Origin: an uncultured Selenomonas sp. | GTDB lineage: Bacteria; Bacillota; Negativicutes; Selenomonadales; Selenomonadaceae | Assembly: GCA_900552565.1 (NCBI GenBank) | Contig: USAK01000038.1 | Span: 1 to 15,482 of the forward strand | Direction of reading: 5' to 3' | Length of the DNA: 15,482 nt | Shown: one piece after another, positions 1 through 6,842 of the stretch | Numbering within the stretch: position 1 is the stretch's first letter | Layout: the number at the start of each line of letters is the position of its first letter | Notes under the pieces: model-generated | Database searches by the model: none | Told to the model about the DNA's origin: nothing | What the model saw: only the letters and a program-made list of their open reading frames with translations | Position numbers and translations under genes: made by a program

Positions 1-118
1 GGGTCTCTCTTTTATTTATTATGATTGCGCAAACAGTCGGCCTGTCGACTGCTATACGCCCCATCCATCGGCAAGCGCCACTCCGGCCATCGACGGTCAA
101 CGGTCGGACACAAGACCA
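1..118. other. Gene-free window edge downstream of the HxlR gene
   Basis: I see no convincing gene here. The short open frame starting at 25 is rich in Arg, Ser and Pro, has no ribosome binding site and runs antisense into the HxlR gene, so it is a shadow. An imperfect inverted repeat (CGACGGT near 91, ACGGTCG near 100, one mismatch) lies just past the regulator's stop. It lacks a T-tract in the minus direction and is not a clear terminator. Confidence 0.4.
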
Positions 119-460
119 TCAGCTGGCCGTTGGACGGTTGGCGTGCAGGAAGTCGATGTAATCGTAGCCCCACGCCTCAATGCTCGCGAGCACTGACTCG
201 AACTTCCTCCCGATCTCCGTCAGACTGTACTCCACGCGCGGCGGCACCTCCGCATAGACCGTGCGGCTCACGATGCCCTCACGCTCGAGCGACTTGAGCT
301 GCGACGACAGCGTCGCATGCGTAATCCCCAGCTCGCGCTCGAGCTCGTTGAAACGGCGCGTGCCCTGACTCAGCTCATGTAGCACGAGGATCGCCCACTT
401 CCCCTGCAGGATCTTCTGCGACGTCACGAACGGGCAGATGCCAAATAAGTCTTTCGCCAT
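119..460 (-). CDS. HxlR-family (DUF24/MarR-like) transcriptional regulator
   Basis: This 113-residue protein is a winged-helix regulator of the usual HxlR size. The family start ICPF (Cys9) is followed by KWAILVLHEL (residues 21-30), the recognition region RRFNELERELGITHATLSSQLKSLE with an intact helix-turn-helix (about 35-59), and the wing VPPRVEYSLTEIG (72-84). The start at 460 is chosen over the upstream ATG at 499 because GAGG sits six bases before it and the protein then begins at the conserved N-terminal block. Known family members YodB, CatR and HypR sense quinones, diamide or hypochlorite through an N-terminal Cys equivalent to Cys9. The gene is divergent from an extradiol dioxygenase gene, so I infer that it represses that gene and itself in response to catechols or quinones. 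The family assignment is firm; the ligand is inferred. Confidence 0.93.
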   Translation of the reverse strand: MAKDLFGICPFVTSQKILQGKWAILVLHELSQGTRRFNELERELGITHATLSSQLKSLEREGIVSRTVYAEVPPRVEYSLTEIGRKFESVLASIEAWGYDYIDFLHANRPTAS

Positions 461-483
461 GATATTCCTCCAATACGCAAGCA

Positions 484-500
484 CTTGATACCTAGTCAAG
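484..500. promoter_or_regulatory. Palindrome CTTGA-N7-TCAAG in the HxlR leader, possible operator
   Basis: A perfect 5-bp inverted repeat with a 7-bp centre (TACCTAG) lies between the proposed minus-strand transcription start (about 515) and the regulator's start codon. The size and spacing suit a dimeric winged-helix repressor, so autoregulation by the adjacent HxlR protein is plausible. Binding is inferred from position only. Confidence 0.4.
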
Positions 501-513
501 CAAAATTACCTTC

Positions 514-542
514 TTGTCAATATTCTACATAATTTCTATAAT
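514..542 (+). promoter_or_regulatory. Sigma-70-type promoter for the dioxygenase gene
   Basis: TTGTCA (514-519) and a perfect TATAAT (537-542) are separated by exactly 17 bases. This predicts a transcript start near 549 and a leader of about 60 bases before the dioxygenase ATG at 610. Confidence 0.75.
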
Positions 543-550
543 ATAGACAA
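522..550 (-). promoter_or_regulatory. Sigma-70-type promoter for the HxlR gene, overlapping the opposite promoter
   Basis: Read on the minus strand, TTGTCT (550-545) and TAGAAT (527-522) are spaced by 17 bases. The expected transcript start is near 515, giving a leader of about 55 bases that contains the 484-500 palindrome. The site lies almost wholly inside the dioxygenase promoter, so the two polymerases would compete. Confidence 0.6.
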
Positions 551-609
551 GAGAGTTAGTACAGAAACGATACCTTTATAGGAAATACAACGAGAAAAGA
601 GGAATCCCC

Positions 610-1386
610 ATGAAAAAGATGCCCGCTGTTTTCGTTGGACACGGCAGTCCGATGATTGCACTCGACCACAACAAATTGACCGACACCTACAACCGCCTCG
701 GGAAGCGCATCCTCGAAGAATTCGGCAAGCCCAGGGCCATCCTGATGATCTCCGCGCATTGGTATACGCACGGCACCCTCGTGCAGAGCGCCGCAAAGCC
801 CCGCCAGGTATACGACATGTACGGCTTCCCGCCGGAGCTCTACGAACTCAAGTACGAGCCGACCGGCTGCGCAGACCTCACGCGCGACGTCACGGACCTG
901 CTCGGCGCAGACGTCGAAATCGACGACAGCTGGGGCATCGACCACGGCGCGTGGAGCATCCTCGTCCACATCTTCCCAGAGGCCGACATCCCCGTCGTCC
1001 AGCTCTCCGTCAACGGCGACATCACCGAGCGCGCCGCCTACGACCTCGGCCAGAGGCTCGCCGTCCTGCGCGACAAGGGCTACCTCATCATGGGCAGCGG
1101 CAACGTCGTCCACAACCTGCGCCGCGTCGAATGGGAGAACGAGCACGGAAATCCCGCCGCCGACCGCTTCGACGATGCGATAAAGGCCGCCATCGAGCAG
1201 CGCAATGACGAAGCCGTCATCGACTACCACCGCTACCCCGACGCCGACTACGCCGTCCCGACCCCCGACCACTTCCTGCCCCTCCTCTACATCCTCGGCG
1301 CCTCCGAAGGCGAGATGCCCTATATCTTCAACAACGTCCGCAACCTCGGCTCCATGGCCCTGACCGGCTACGCCTTCGGCCTTTAA
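610..1386 (+). CDS. ygiD: Class III extradiol ring-cleavage dioxygenase, YgiD/LigB family (4,5-DOPA dioxygenase-like)
   Basis: The 258-residue product has the full YgiD length. Visible family blocks are VFVGHGSPM (His11), LMISAHWYTHG (His50), YGFPPELYELKYEP (71-84), GIDHGAWSIL (His112), MGSGNVVHNLR (His168) and PTPDHFLPLLYILGA (His221). The conserved histidines supply the metal ligands and the acid/base residue of this fold. Members open the ring of catecholic compounds such as L-DOPA with O2; the natural substrate in bacteria is mostly unknown. AGAGG lies about eight bases before the ATG. The gene is divergent from an HxlR regulator and ends before an intrinsic terminator at 1441, so it forms a single-gene unit. 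A Negativicute is normally an anaerobe, so an O2-using enzyme suggests detoxification of catechols during air exposure. That role is inferred. Confidence 0.93.
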   Translation: MKKMPAVFVGHGSPMIALDHNKLTDTYNRLGKRILEEFGKPRAILMISAHWYTHGTLVQSAAKPRQVYDMYGFPPELYELKYEPTGCADLTRDVTDLLGADVEIDDSWGIDHGAWSILVHIFPEADIPVVQLSVNGDITERAAYDLGQRLAVLRDKGYLIMGSGNVVHNLRRVEWENEHGNPAADRFDDAIKAAIEQRNDEAVIDYHRYPDADYAVPTPDHFLPLLYILGASEGEMPYIFNNVRNLGSMALTGYAFGL

Positions 1387-1440
1387 GCCTTCTCCACTGG
1401 AGAAGATGCCAAACTCTCCTAAGAATAATACACAACAAAG

Positions 1441-1473
1441 ATCCCGGCGTACTGCTCATGCGCCGGGATTTTT
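1441..1473 (+). terminator. Intrinsic terminator after the dioxygenase gene
   Basis: A perfect 9-bp stem ATCCCGGCG (1441-1449) / CGCCGGGAT (1461-1469) with an 11-base loop is followed by a T-run (1469-1473). It sits 55 bases after the dioxygenase stop. A smaller TTCTCC/GGAGAA hairpin lies just after that stop, near 1390-1404. Confidence 0.85.
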
Positions 1474-1510
1474 GTGTCTATGCGGTTTTTGCTAGTCAGA
1501 CTATCGTGCA

Positions 1511-1560
1511 TTGACACTCCCCACGGCTAAAGCCGGGGGGATTCTTGGTTCGATAACAGT
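1511..1560 (-). mobile_element. Solo IS200/IS605-type right end (TnpB omega-RNA 3' hairpin), no transposase left
   Basis: Read on the minus strand this stretch runs CCAAGAATCCCCCCGGCT, then TTAGCCGTGGGGAGTGTCAA. That is the form of the conserved 3' end of IS605-group tnpB elements, where the hairpin closes the omega-RNA scaffold and the TCAA marks the cleaved right end. The hairpin arms are 1519-1528 and 1531-1540 with one mismatch. The minus-strand frame here also reads ERTVIEPRIPPALAVGSVNA, which resembles read-through of a tnpB C-terminus. No tnpA, tnpB body or left end is visible nearby, because the dioxygenase terminator lies at 1473 on one side and the next gene's promoter at 1584 on the other. 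The element name is from memory of the family's sequence, not a search. Confidence 0.68.
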
Positions 1561-1583
1561 ACGTTCTTTTTTCAGGGGCTTTG

Positions 1584-1592
1584 TGTTACAAT
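1584..1592 (+). promoter_or_regulatory. Extended -10 promoter of the GGDEF/EAL gene
   Basis: TGTTACAAT is an extended -10 element (TG at 1584-1585, TACAAT at 1587-1592). No good -35 is visible 16-18 bases upstream, as is usual for extended -10 promoters. A near-identical element precedes the WYL gene at 14244. Confidence 0.55.
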
Positions 1593-1603
1593 GAGGATAC
1601 GAG

Positions 1604-1615
1604 TTACAACTGGCA
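1604..1615 (+). repeat. Leader motif TTACAACTGGCA, copy 1
   Basis: The 12-base motif lies 11 bases after the -10 box of the GGDEF/EAL gene. The same 12 bases occur at 14265-14276, at nearly the same distance after the -10 box of the WYL gene. Both leaders end with ATGGTATG at the start codon. Confidence 0.6.
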
Positions 1616-1636
1616 AGGGAAAGTAAGAAATATGGT

Positions 1637-4056
1637 ATGATTACAGACACGAGACGAACGCATCTGGGACGGCAGGAATTCCTGCAGGCAGCGGCTGAGC
1701 GCCTACAGCAGGAGTGGCGTGAGGGGCACCACATCAAGTCCTGCCCGGTCTTCTTCAACATCACGAATTTCCATCTCTACAATGCCGCGCATGGCTTCCG
1801 GCAGGGGGATATCTGCCTGCAGCACATCGAGAACATCCTGCAGGAGGTGTTCCCCTGTCAGCCGCTCGTGCACCTCGGATCAGATACCTTCGCCGTTCTC
1901 GCAGATACGGCAGATGTACAGGTGCGTATTGACACGGCCTGCCAGCGCGTGCTAGCCTTCATCGGAAACCCCAACATCGCGCTGAAGGCAGGCATCCGCT
2001 TCCTCACGGGACTGCCCTCAACGAAGGACCTCAATGTCGCCTTTGACAGCGAGGCCAAGATCGCCTGCGACACGATCAAGAAGGATGCCTCTCGCCACTG
2101 GACCGTCTACACAGAAGAACTCGGCCTGCGCCACCAGATGCAGAACTACGTGCACGAGCACCTGGACCAGGCCATGGCCAAGGGTTACATCCGCGTCTAC
2201 CTGCAGCCCGTCGTCCGCACGCTGACGGGCGAACTCGTCAGCGCGGAGGCACTCGCACGCTGGGAGTCGCCGCAGTACGGCACGATCGCGCCGGGCATCT
2301 TCATCCCCGTGCTCGAGGAGGCGCATCTCATCCACAAGCTCGACGCCTACATCCTCCACGCCGTTGCCAAGATGGCGCGCGAAAAACTCGATGCGAACTT
2401 CCCTGTTCTTCCCATCTCGATCAATCTCTCACGCCTTGACTTCCTGCTCCAGGATCCGTTCGCCGTCGCTGAGACGATCCACGAAGAATACCGCCTGCCG
2501 CTCGGCCTCATCCAGATCGAGGTCACGGAAAACGCGCTGGTCGACAGAATGGATTCGGTACTGAACGGGATTCAGAAGTTCCAGAAAAAAGGCTATCCCG
2601 TGCTGCTCGACGACTTCCAACAGTACTGCTGGGATAACGACCTGCACCTGGAGAGCTGCGACGATACCGAACTCCTCAACAAGGCCGGGCTCGTCGACAT
2701 GAACCAGACGGCCCCTGTCGCCATTCTCTACGACGACAATGAGCAGATGACCATGCTGCAGGTCAATGCACTCTACCTCGACGCCCTGCACAGCATCGGC
2801 ACGCCGAGCGTCGAGCGCGGCAAGGCGACGGACCAGTGGAAGTCGATGATGTATGTCGACAACGGCCAATACATGCGCGTCAAGATCAAGGAGCTTGCCG
2901 CACGCGGCACCCATTCAGTCCACCAGCTGCACCTCTCCAACATCAGTGCCGACAAGGCCTTTGACGACACGCATTCCCACCGCTTCGACACGATTGTGCG
3001 CAATATGCTGCTGACCTACGATGCTATCTGGTACGTCAACCTCGACCAGGACGTCATTGAAATCATCGAGGCGCTGGCAGGGACGCGCGTCGGGATGCAG
3101 TTTCACGATGCAGCGCTTCGCCAGCCGCTACGTCCATCCGGCCGACCGCGAGCGCTTTCTCTCCGTCACGGTCCCCGCTGCCCTGTACGAGCGTGCCTCG
3201 ACCAGCCCGAAGTCCTATATCACAGCGCCCTTCCGCATCCTGATGTCGGACGGCCACTACGCCTGGATCTTCTTCACGAGCATGGTACTCTTTAAATCGA
3301 CCTCGCGCGAGATGCTCATCTCCTTCAACAGGGATTTCATAGAGCAAATCCCCGACCGCACGGTCATCATCCGCCAGATGCTCGAGAGCTACGGCATCAC
3401 CAAAGACTTCTTCGCCGCCGGACAGGACCCCCTGTACCAGGGCGCCTTTGCGACCATGCTCGAGGACATGGATGTCGATTCCTTCTGGAAGGACCGCCAG
3501 CACCGTTTCTGCGGGGCCAGCCGCGCCTTCCTCAAGGCCCGCAGCGTCCGTGATATCGCTGAGATCCGCGGCCGGACCGACAAAGAGCTCGGCTGGCAGC
3601 TGCTCGCCGAGCAGGCCTACGAGACAGAAGAGACCGTCATGCGCACTGGCACCCCTCTGCTGGGCGTGCGCGAGCAGATTGATATTGGACACCGCCTCCA
3701 GGAAATCCGCGCGGCAAAATTTCCCATCCGTCAGGACGGCCAGGTCATCGGCATCTTCATCAAGCTGAGCGCCCTCGTGGATGCACCGGCGCGCCGGGAG
3801 CAGGACGCCGCACTCGGCCTCATCGACGAGGAGACACACCTGCTGAGCTACTGCGGCATGCTGCGCGATGCCCTGCTGTACGCCGACGAGTACCGCCTGC
3901 ACGGCAACAACTACACGGCCACGCTGCTCGACGTGCCCGAGTTCGATGGCATCGGCATGCAGTACGGCAAGGATTTCCGGCGCCACCTGCTGCAGAAGAT
4001 CGTCGCGCTGCTGCACAGGAACCTGCCTGCCGCCTGCAGCATCTCCCGCGTCGGCG
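1637..4056 (+). pseudogene. Decayed GGDEF/EAL/PAS/GGDEF signalling protein (cyclic-di-GMP type), frameshifted and 3'-truncated
   Basis: The first part reads from ATG 1637 to about 3100 and then continues one frame over (frame of 3021) to about 4056. A degenerate GGDEF domain (about 34-90, motif changed to GSDTF at 81-85) is followed by an EAL domain that starts well: EALARW at 204-209, SINLSR at 261-266, VTENAL at 296-301 and LLDDF at 323-327. Directly after DDF the chain jumps to QQYCWDNDLHLE. The second EAL half, with its KID and EGVE blocks, is absent, which looks like an in-frame loss of roughly 100 residues near 2617. A PAS-like region follows, is broken by a frameshift near 3096-3112, and resumes at RYVHPADRERF. 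A last GGDEF domain stops at ISRVG, just before its GDEF signature. It should have no diguanylate cyclase or phosphodiesterase activity. The start has only a weak AAGGGA site 16 bases upstream. Confidence 0.8.
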
Positions 4057-4684
4057 CCGCGATACCCGTGACAAGGCCGATGGGTAGTCCTTCGTGTTCG
4101 AGGACCTTGCCCTGTTCGATGTGGAGCTCGAGGAAGGCGCGCAGCGGTTTTGTATAGCGTGCTGACTCGATATGGTCGGGGTCGAGGCCGTGTCCCTTGA
4201 GCACCTCGTAGAGCGTGTGGCCTTCCTTGTCGTGCAGCCGCACGAGGTCTTCCTGCGAGAGCTCCCCGCGCATGGCCCGGCTGCCGAGCGTCGCCGCTGA
4301 GAAGCGGCTTGACTCCTCGCAGAGGAATAAGACGACCTCGAGCGGCCGCTTCGGCGTGAAGCCGTCCTCGCGCATCGAGCGGACTGTCTCAATCGCCGCG
4401 AGGATGCCGACGATTCCGTCGAAATTGCCGCCTTCCGGCACACTGTCACCATGCGAGCCGAACATGACAGCAGGCAGGCTCTCATCCGCGCCCTGCACAT
4501 GGCCGATGACATTGCCAAACGCATCCTCGCGCAGCTCCATGCCTGCCTCACGCATCAGCCCCATCAAATACGAGCGCCCTCGCCAGTCCGCATCCGTGAA
4601 CGCCAGCCGGTTGATCCCCCGCCCCGGCGCCGTGATTTCGTTCAGAGCAGCGAGCTGCTGCTGCAAGCGTTGTTTGGAAATCAT
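4046..4684 (-). pseudogene. M20-family amidohydrolase (allantoate amidohydrolase / N-carbamoyl-amino acid hydrolase type), C-terminal half missing
   Basis: The N-terminal 213 residues match the Zn-dependent M20/M28-fold hydrolases that cleave N-carbamoyl amino acids, ureidoglycine or allantoate. Seen are GSHGDSVPEGGNFDG (76-90; metal ligands His78 and Asp89), FLCEESSRF (120-128; Glu123 and Glu124) and LELHIEQGKVLEHEG (185-199; His188). The text then stops at VTGIAAPTR. Family members are about 400 residues, so the dimerisation domain and the last metal ligand are lost. Beyond 4046 the frame runs for about 45 residues into the antisense of the GGDEF gene before a stop at 3911. The start at 4684 is set by GGAAGGTGG a few bases upstream; the longer frame to 4777 has no such site. 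A TGATAGAAT extended -10 at 4754-4746 could drive it. The product should be inactive. Confidence 0.82.
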
Positions 4685-4744
4685 GAGTCCACCTTCCTTT
4701 TCTCTATCCATCACATTAATAGAATCGTGAGCTGTTCTGTTCCT

Positions 4745-4761
4745 GATTCTATCATGGAATC
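4745..4761. promoter_or_regulatory. GATTC-N7-GAATC inverted repeat over the M20 promoter
   Basis: A 5-bp inverted repeat overlaps the extended -10 element TGATAGAAT read on the minus strand (4754-4746). It may be an operator of the M20 gene. The arms are short, so chance is possible. Confidence 0.3.
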
Positions 4762-4775
4762 TCATTCTTTGTGGC

Positions 4776-4800
4776 AAAAAGTCTGATGCCGGACTTTTTT
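4776..4800. terminator. Terminator-like hairpin between the divergent M20 and MFS genes
   Basis: AAAAAGTC (4776-4783) and GACTTTTTT (4792-4800) form an 8-bp stem with an 8-base loop and T-runs on both strands. It lies upstream of both neighbouring genes, so it does not end either of them. A very similar hairpin sits at 8097-8119, also between divergent genes. Confidence 0.4.
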
Positions 4801-4851
4801 ATGGATCGATTCGTTCCTGTGCGAAAGGCAATGGCAAAATGTGGCGGTCTA

Positions 4852-4860
4852 TGCTACAAT
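4852..4860 (+). promoter_or_regulatory. Extended -10 promoter of the MFS gene
   Basis: TGCTACAAT (TG at 4852-4853, TACAAT at 4855-4860) lies 40 bases before the GTG start. ATGGCA at 4831-4836 is a weak -35 with an 18-base spacer. Confidence 0.5.
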
Positions 4861-4899
4861 GGGGCGTGTTTCCTGTGGTTACAAAAGGGGGATGACTGT

Positions 4900-6054
4900 G
4901 TGATACAAGAATATGGAAAACCTGGCCTGGCGGAACAGCATGCGACGCGGGCTATCTTTTTTGTCGGAGGGTTCGGTGCGGCCTCGTGGGCGCCTCTGGT
5001 GCCGCTTCTAAAGGCGCGGCTCGGCATTGCGGAGGATGTGCTCGGCATGCTACTCCTATGCATCGGCATTGGCTCTTTGTTGACGATGCCGCTCTCGGGC
5101 GCAGCGGCGGTGCGGCTCGGCTGCCGCAGGGTGCTGACCGCTGCGGGGCTCGTCTATGGCGCGCTGCTGCTCGCGCTCTGCACGGTGTCCTCCTTCCAGC
5201 TGGCCATACCGCTATTGCTGATCTTCGGTGCGACGATGGGCTGCATCGACGTCGTCGTCAACATCCAGGCGGTCATTGTCGAGAAAGCGGCGGGGCGACG
5301 CCTCATGAGCGGCATGCACGCGCTCTGGAGTGTCGGCGGTTTTGCTGGCGCGGGCCTTTTCGGCATCTGGGTCGGCACGTTCTCACTGACGCCTCTCGCC
5401 TCGACAGGGATTGCGGCCGCCGTCATGGTGCTCGTGACACTCGCGGCCTCGCGCCATCTGCTGCCGTACGGCGGTGATGCTGGCGGTAAGCTGCTCGCCC
5501 TGCCAAAGGGCATCGTGACATTCGTCGGCATCATCGCCTGTATCGCCTTTCTCGTCGAGGGCGCCATCATGGACTGGGGCGGTGTCTTCCTCACGACGGT
5601 CCGTCACTTTGACATGGCGCTGGCAGGCACAGGTTTCACTGTCTTTTCGGCAGCCATGCTGACCATGCGCCTGCTCGGCGACTGGACGGTGCAGAAGCTC
5701 GGACAGGAGCGCGTCGTCATCGGCGGCAGCCTGCTCGCCGTCGCGGGTTTCCTGTTCATCATCTTTGCGCCGACCGTCGTCCTGCTCTACCTCGGCTTCT
5801 TCTTCATCGGCGTCGGCTGCGCCAATGTCGTGCCCGTCTTCTTCTCGCTGCTCGGCAAACAGCACGTCATGCCCATCAGCCTCGCTGTGCCAGCTGTCAG
5901 TACGCTCGGCTATCTCGGCATCCTCATGGGGCCTGCCGCCATCGGCTTTATCGCCCACCAGACGAGCCTCTACGCTGCCTTCACGCTGCTCGCCGCACTT
6001 GTCCTGCTGCAGGCCGTCATCGCGGCCTACGTCTACCACCATATCGTAGAGTAA
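4900..6054 (+). CDS. MFS transporter, YbjJ-like family
   Basis: The product is a 384-residue, very hydrophobic protein with about 12 predicted membrane segments. It has a major facilitator motif A in the loop after helix 2 (LSGAAAVRLGCRRVL). Blocks shared with the E. coli YbjJ group are ASWAPLVPLLKARLG near the N-terminus, MHALWSVGGFAGAG (mid N-half), EGAIMDWGGVFLTT (start of the C-half) and TLGYLGILMGPAAIGFIAH near the end. The substrate of this group is not established. I place the start at GTG 4900 because AAGGGGG lies eight bases before it. An upstream in-frame ATG at 4771 would add 43 non-membrane residues, lies inside a hairpin and has no ribosome binding site. The gene stands alone between its own promoter at 4852 and a bidirectional terminator at 6081. 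Confidence 0.88.
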   Translation: MIQEYGKPGLAEQHATRAIFFVGGFGAASWAPLVPLLKARLGIAEDVLGMLLLCIGIGSLLTMPLSGAAAVRLGCRRVLTAAGLVYGALLLALCTVSSFQLAIPLLLIFGATMGCIDVVVNIQAVIVEKAAGRRLMSGMHALWSVGGFAGAGLFGIWVGTFSLTPLASTGIAAAVMVLVTLAASRHLLPYGGDAGGKLLALPKGIVTFVGIIACIAFLVEGAIMDWGGVFLTTVRHFDMALAGTGFTVFSAAMLTMRLLGDWTVQKLGQERVVIGGSLLAVAGFLFIIFAPTVVLLYLGFFFIGVGCANVVPVFFSLLGKQHVMPISLAVPAVSTLGYLGILMGPAAIGFIAHQTSLYAAFTLLAALVLLQAVIAAYVYHHIVE

Positions 6055-6080
6055 AGGGGGTTCCGTCGGGAAAATGCACA

Positions 6081-6108
6081 AAAAAAGCGCTCGTATGAGC
6101 GCTTTTTT
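6081..6108. terminator. Bidirectional terminator between MFS and flavoprotein genes
   Basis: A perfect 12-bp stem AAAAAAGCGCTC (6081-6092) / GAGCGCTTTTTT (6097-6108) with loop GTAT has T-runs on both strands. It lies 26 bases after the MFS stop and 10 bases after the flavoprotein stop, so it serves both converging transcripts. Confidence 0.93.
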
Positions 6109-6118
6109 CGTGTCATTC

Positions 6119-6775
6119 TCACAACTTCTGTGCATCCAGGATCAATTTCTTGCCCAGCTCGTATGCCTGTTCTGCGATTTCAGCACCGTGCTTCTCGTGA
6201 TAGGCACGCTTCTCTTCCTCGGAGAAGATCGAAGACTCGTATTTGCTGTAATCCTTGAATTGTAGCGTGTTGAAATCATAGAATAGATAGGGCTTTGCGC
6301 CGAGGATACCGGCTGCCGCTCGTTCGTAGGCGGCCAGGCTATCCTTCAGGTGGAATGCGTCTGCCTGTTCCTCTGTCGCATTCATCGTGTAGAGGAATGC
6401 AGAGGGAAGGGTCTTCCCGAGTACCGAAGGAATTTCCCTGCTGTAGATGTACTGCGAGAAGAAGAAGCGCTCGAGGAACGCCTGCATGCCCGATGTCAGA
6501 TTCATGAAGTAGATCGGGGACCCGAACAGCAGGGCATCTGCCTGCTTGGCGCGCTCCAGCACAGCTGTGAGATCGTCCCTGACGATGCAGACACCGTGCT
6601 CCTTGTCCTTGCGCTTGCAGTAAAAGCAGCTCAGACATCCCTTGTACTTCAGCGGATAGAGGTCGATATACTCCGTCTCTGCTCCAAGCGAAGCGGCCCC
6701 TTCCAATGCCTTGTGCAGCAGTCGCGCCGTGTTCTCCGCACGGCGCGGGCTTCCATTGATTGCCATGATTTTCAT
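6119..6775 (-). CDS. Flavodoxin-fold NAD(P)H-dependent FMN reductase / iron-sulfur flavoprotein-like
   Basis: The 218-residue protein begins with a flavodoxin-like strand and phosphate loop, MKIMAINGSPRRAENTARL. A compact cysteine set follows, CLSCFYC plus a later Cys (C47-X2-C50-X2-C53-X9-C63), then the family run VRDDLTAVLERAKQADALLFGSPIYFMNLTSGMQAFLER split here over residues 65-103. The GSPIYF block contacts FMN in relatives. Many such proteins carry two or three of these cysteines; four, with this spacing, recall iron-sulfur flavoproteins (Isf), but cluster binding is not proven. ATG 6775 has AGGAG eight bases upstream; the longer frame to 6799 lacks a site. It follows the metallophosphoesterase gene on the same strand after 67 bases with no clear promoter between, so the two may be co-transcribed. 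Its likely role is reduction of quinones or nitro compounds, or general redox defence. Confidence 0.88.
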   Translation of the reverse strand: MKIMAINGSPRRAENTARLLHKALEGAASLGAETEYIDLYPLKYKGCLSCFYCKRKDKEHGVCIVRDDLTAVLERAKQADALLFGSPIYFMNLTSGMQAFLERFFFSQYIYSREIPSVLGKTLPSAFLYTMNATEEQADAFHLKDSLAAYERAAAGILGAKPYLFYDFNTLQFKDYSKYESSIFSEEEKRAYHEKHGAEIAEQAYELGKKLILDAQKL

Positions 6776-6842
6776 GAATATTTCTCCTAGATATCCCATA
6801 ATTTATTGAACCAAAATCTCCCGGCTTTCGCTATGAGGCGTG

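Larger units (their letters stand above)
512..552. promoter_or_regulatory. 12-bp imperfect inverted repeat spanning both divergent promoters
   Basis: The left arm TCTTGTCAATAT (512-523) and the right arm ATATAGACAAGA (541-552) match in 11 of 12 positions as an inverted repeat around a 17-bp centre. Each arm contains the -35 hexamer of one of the two opposed promoters. The repeat may be an operator or may simply reflect the two mirrored promoters; the sequence alone cannot separate these. Confidence 0.5.

Noticed and set aside
556..1272. 238-residue minus-strand open frame opposite the dioxygenase gene
   Set aside because: It is Val/Asp/Gly-rich and is the mirror of GC-rich codons of a clearly conserved gene; it has no ribosome binding site.
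3096..3112. Programmed ribosomal frameshift in the GGDEF/EAL gene
   Set aside because: No slippery heptamer, internal Shine-Dalgarno-like stimulator or downstream pseudoknot is evident, and the gene also has other defects.
3063..4016. 317-residue minus-strand open frame opposite the GGDEF gene
   Set aside because: Low-complexity Val/Ala/Leu/Asp/Glu composition typical of an antisense shadow; the plus strand shows real domain blocks.
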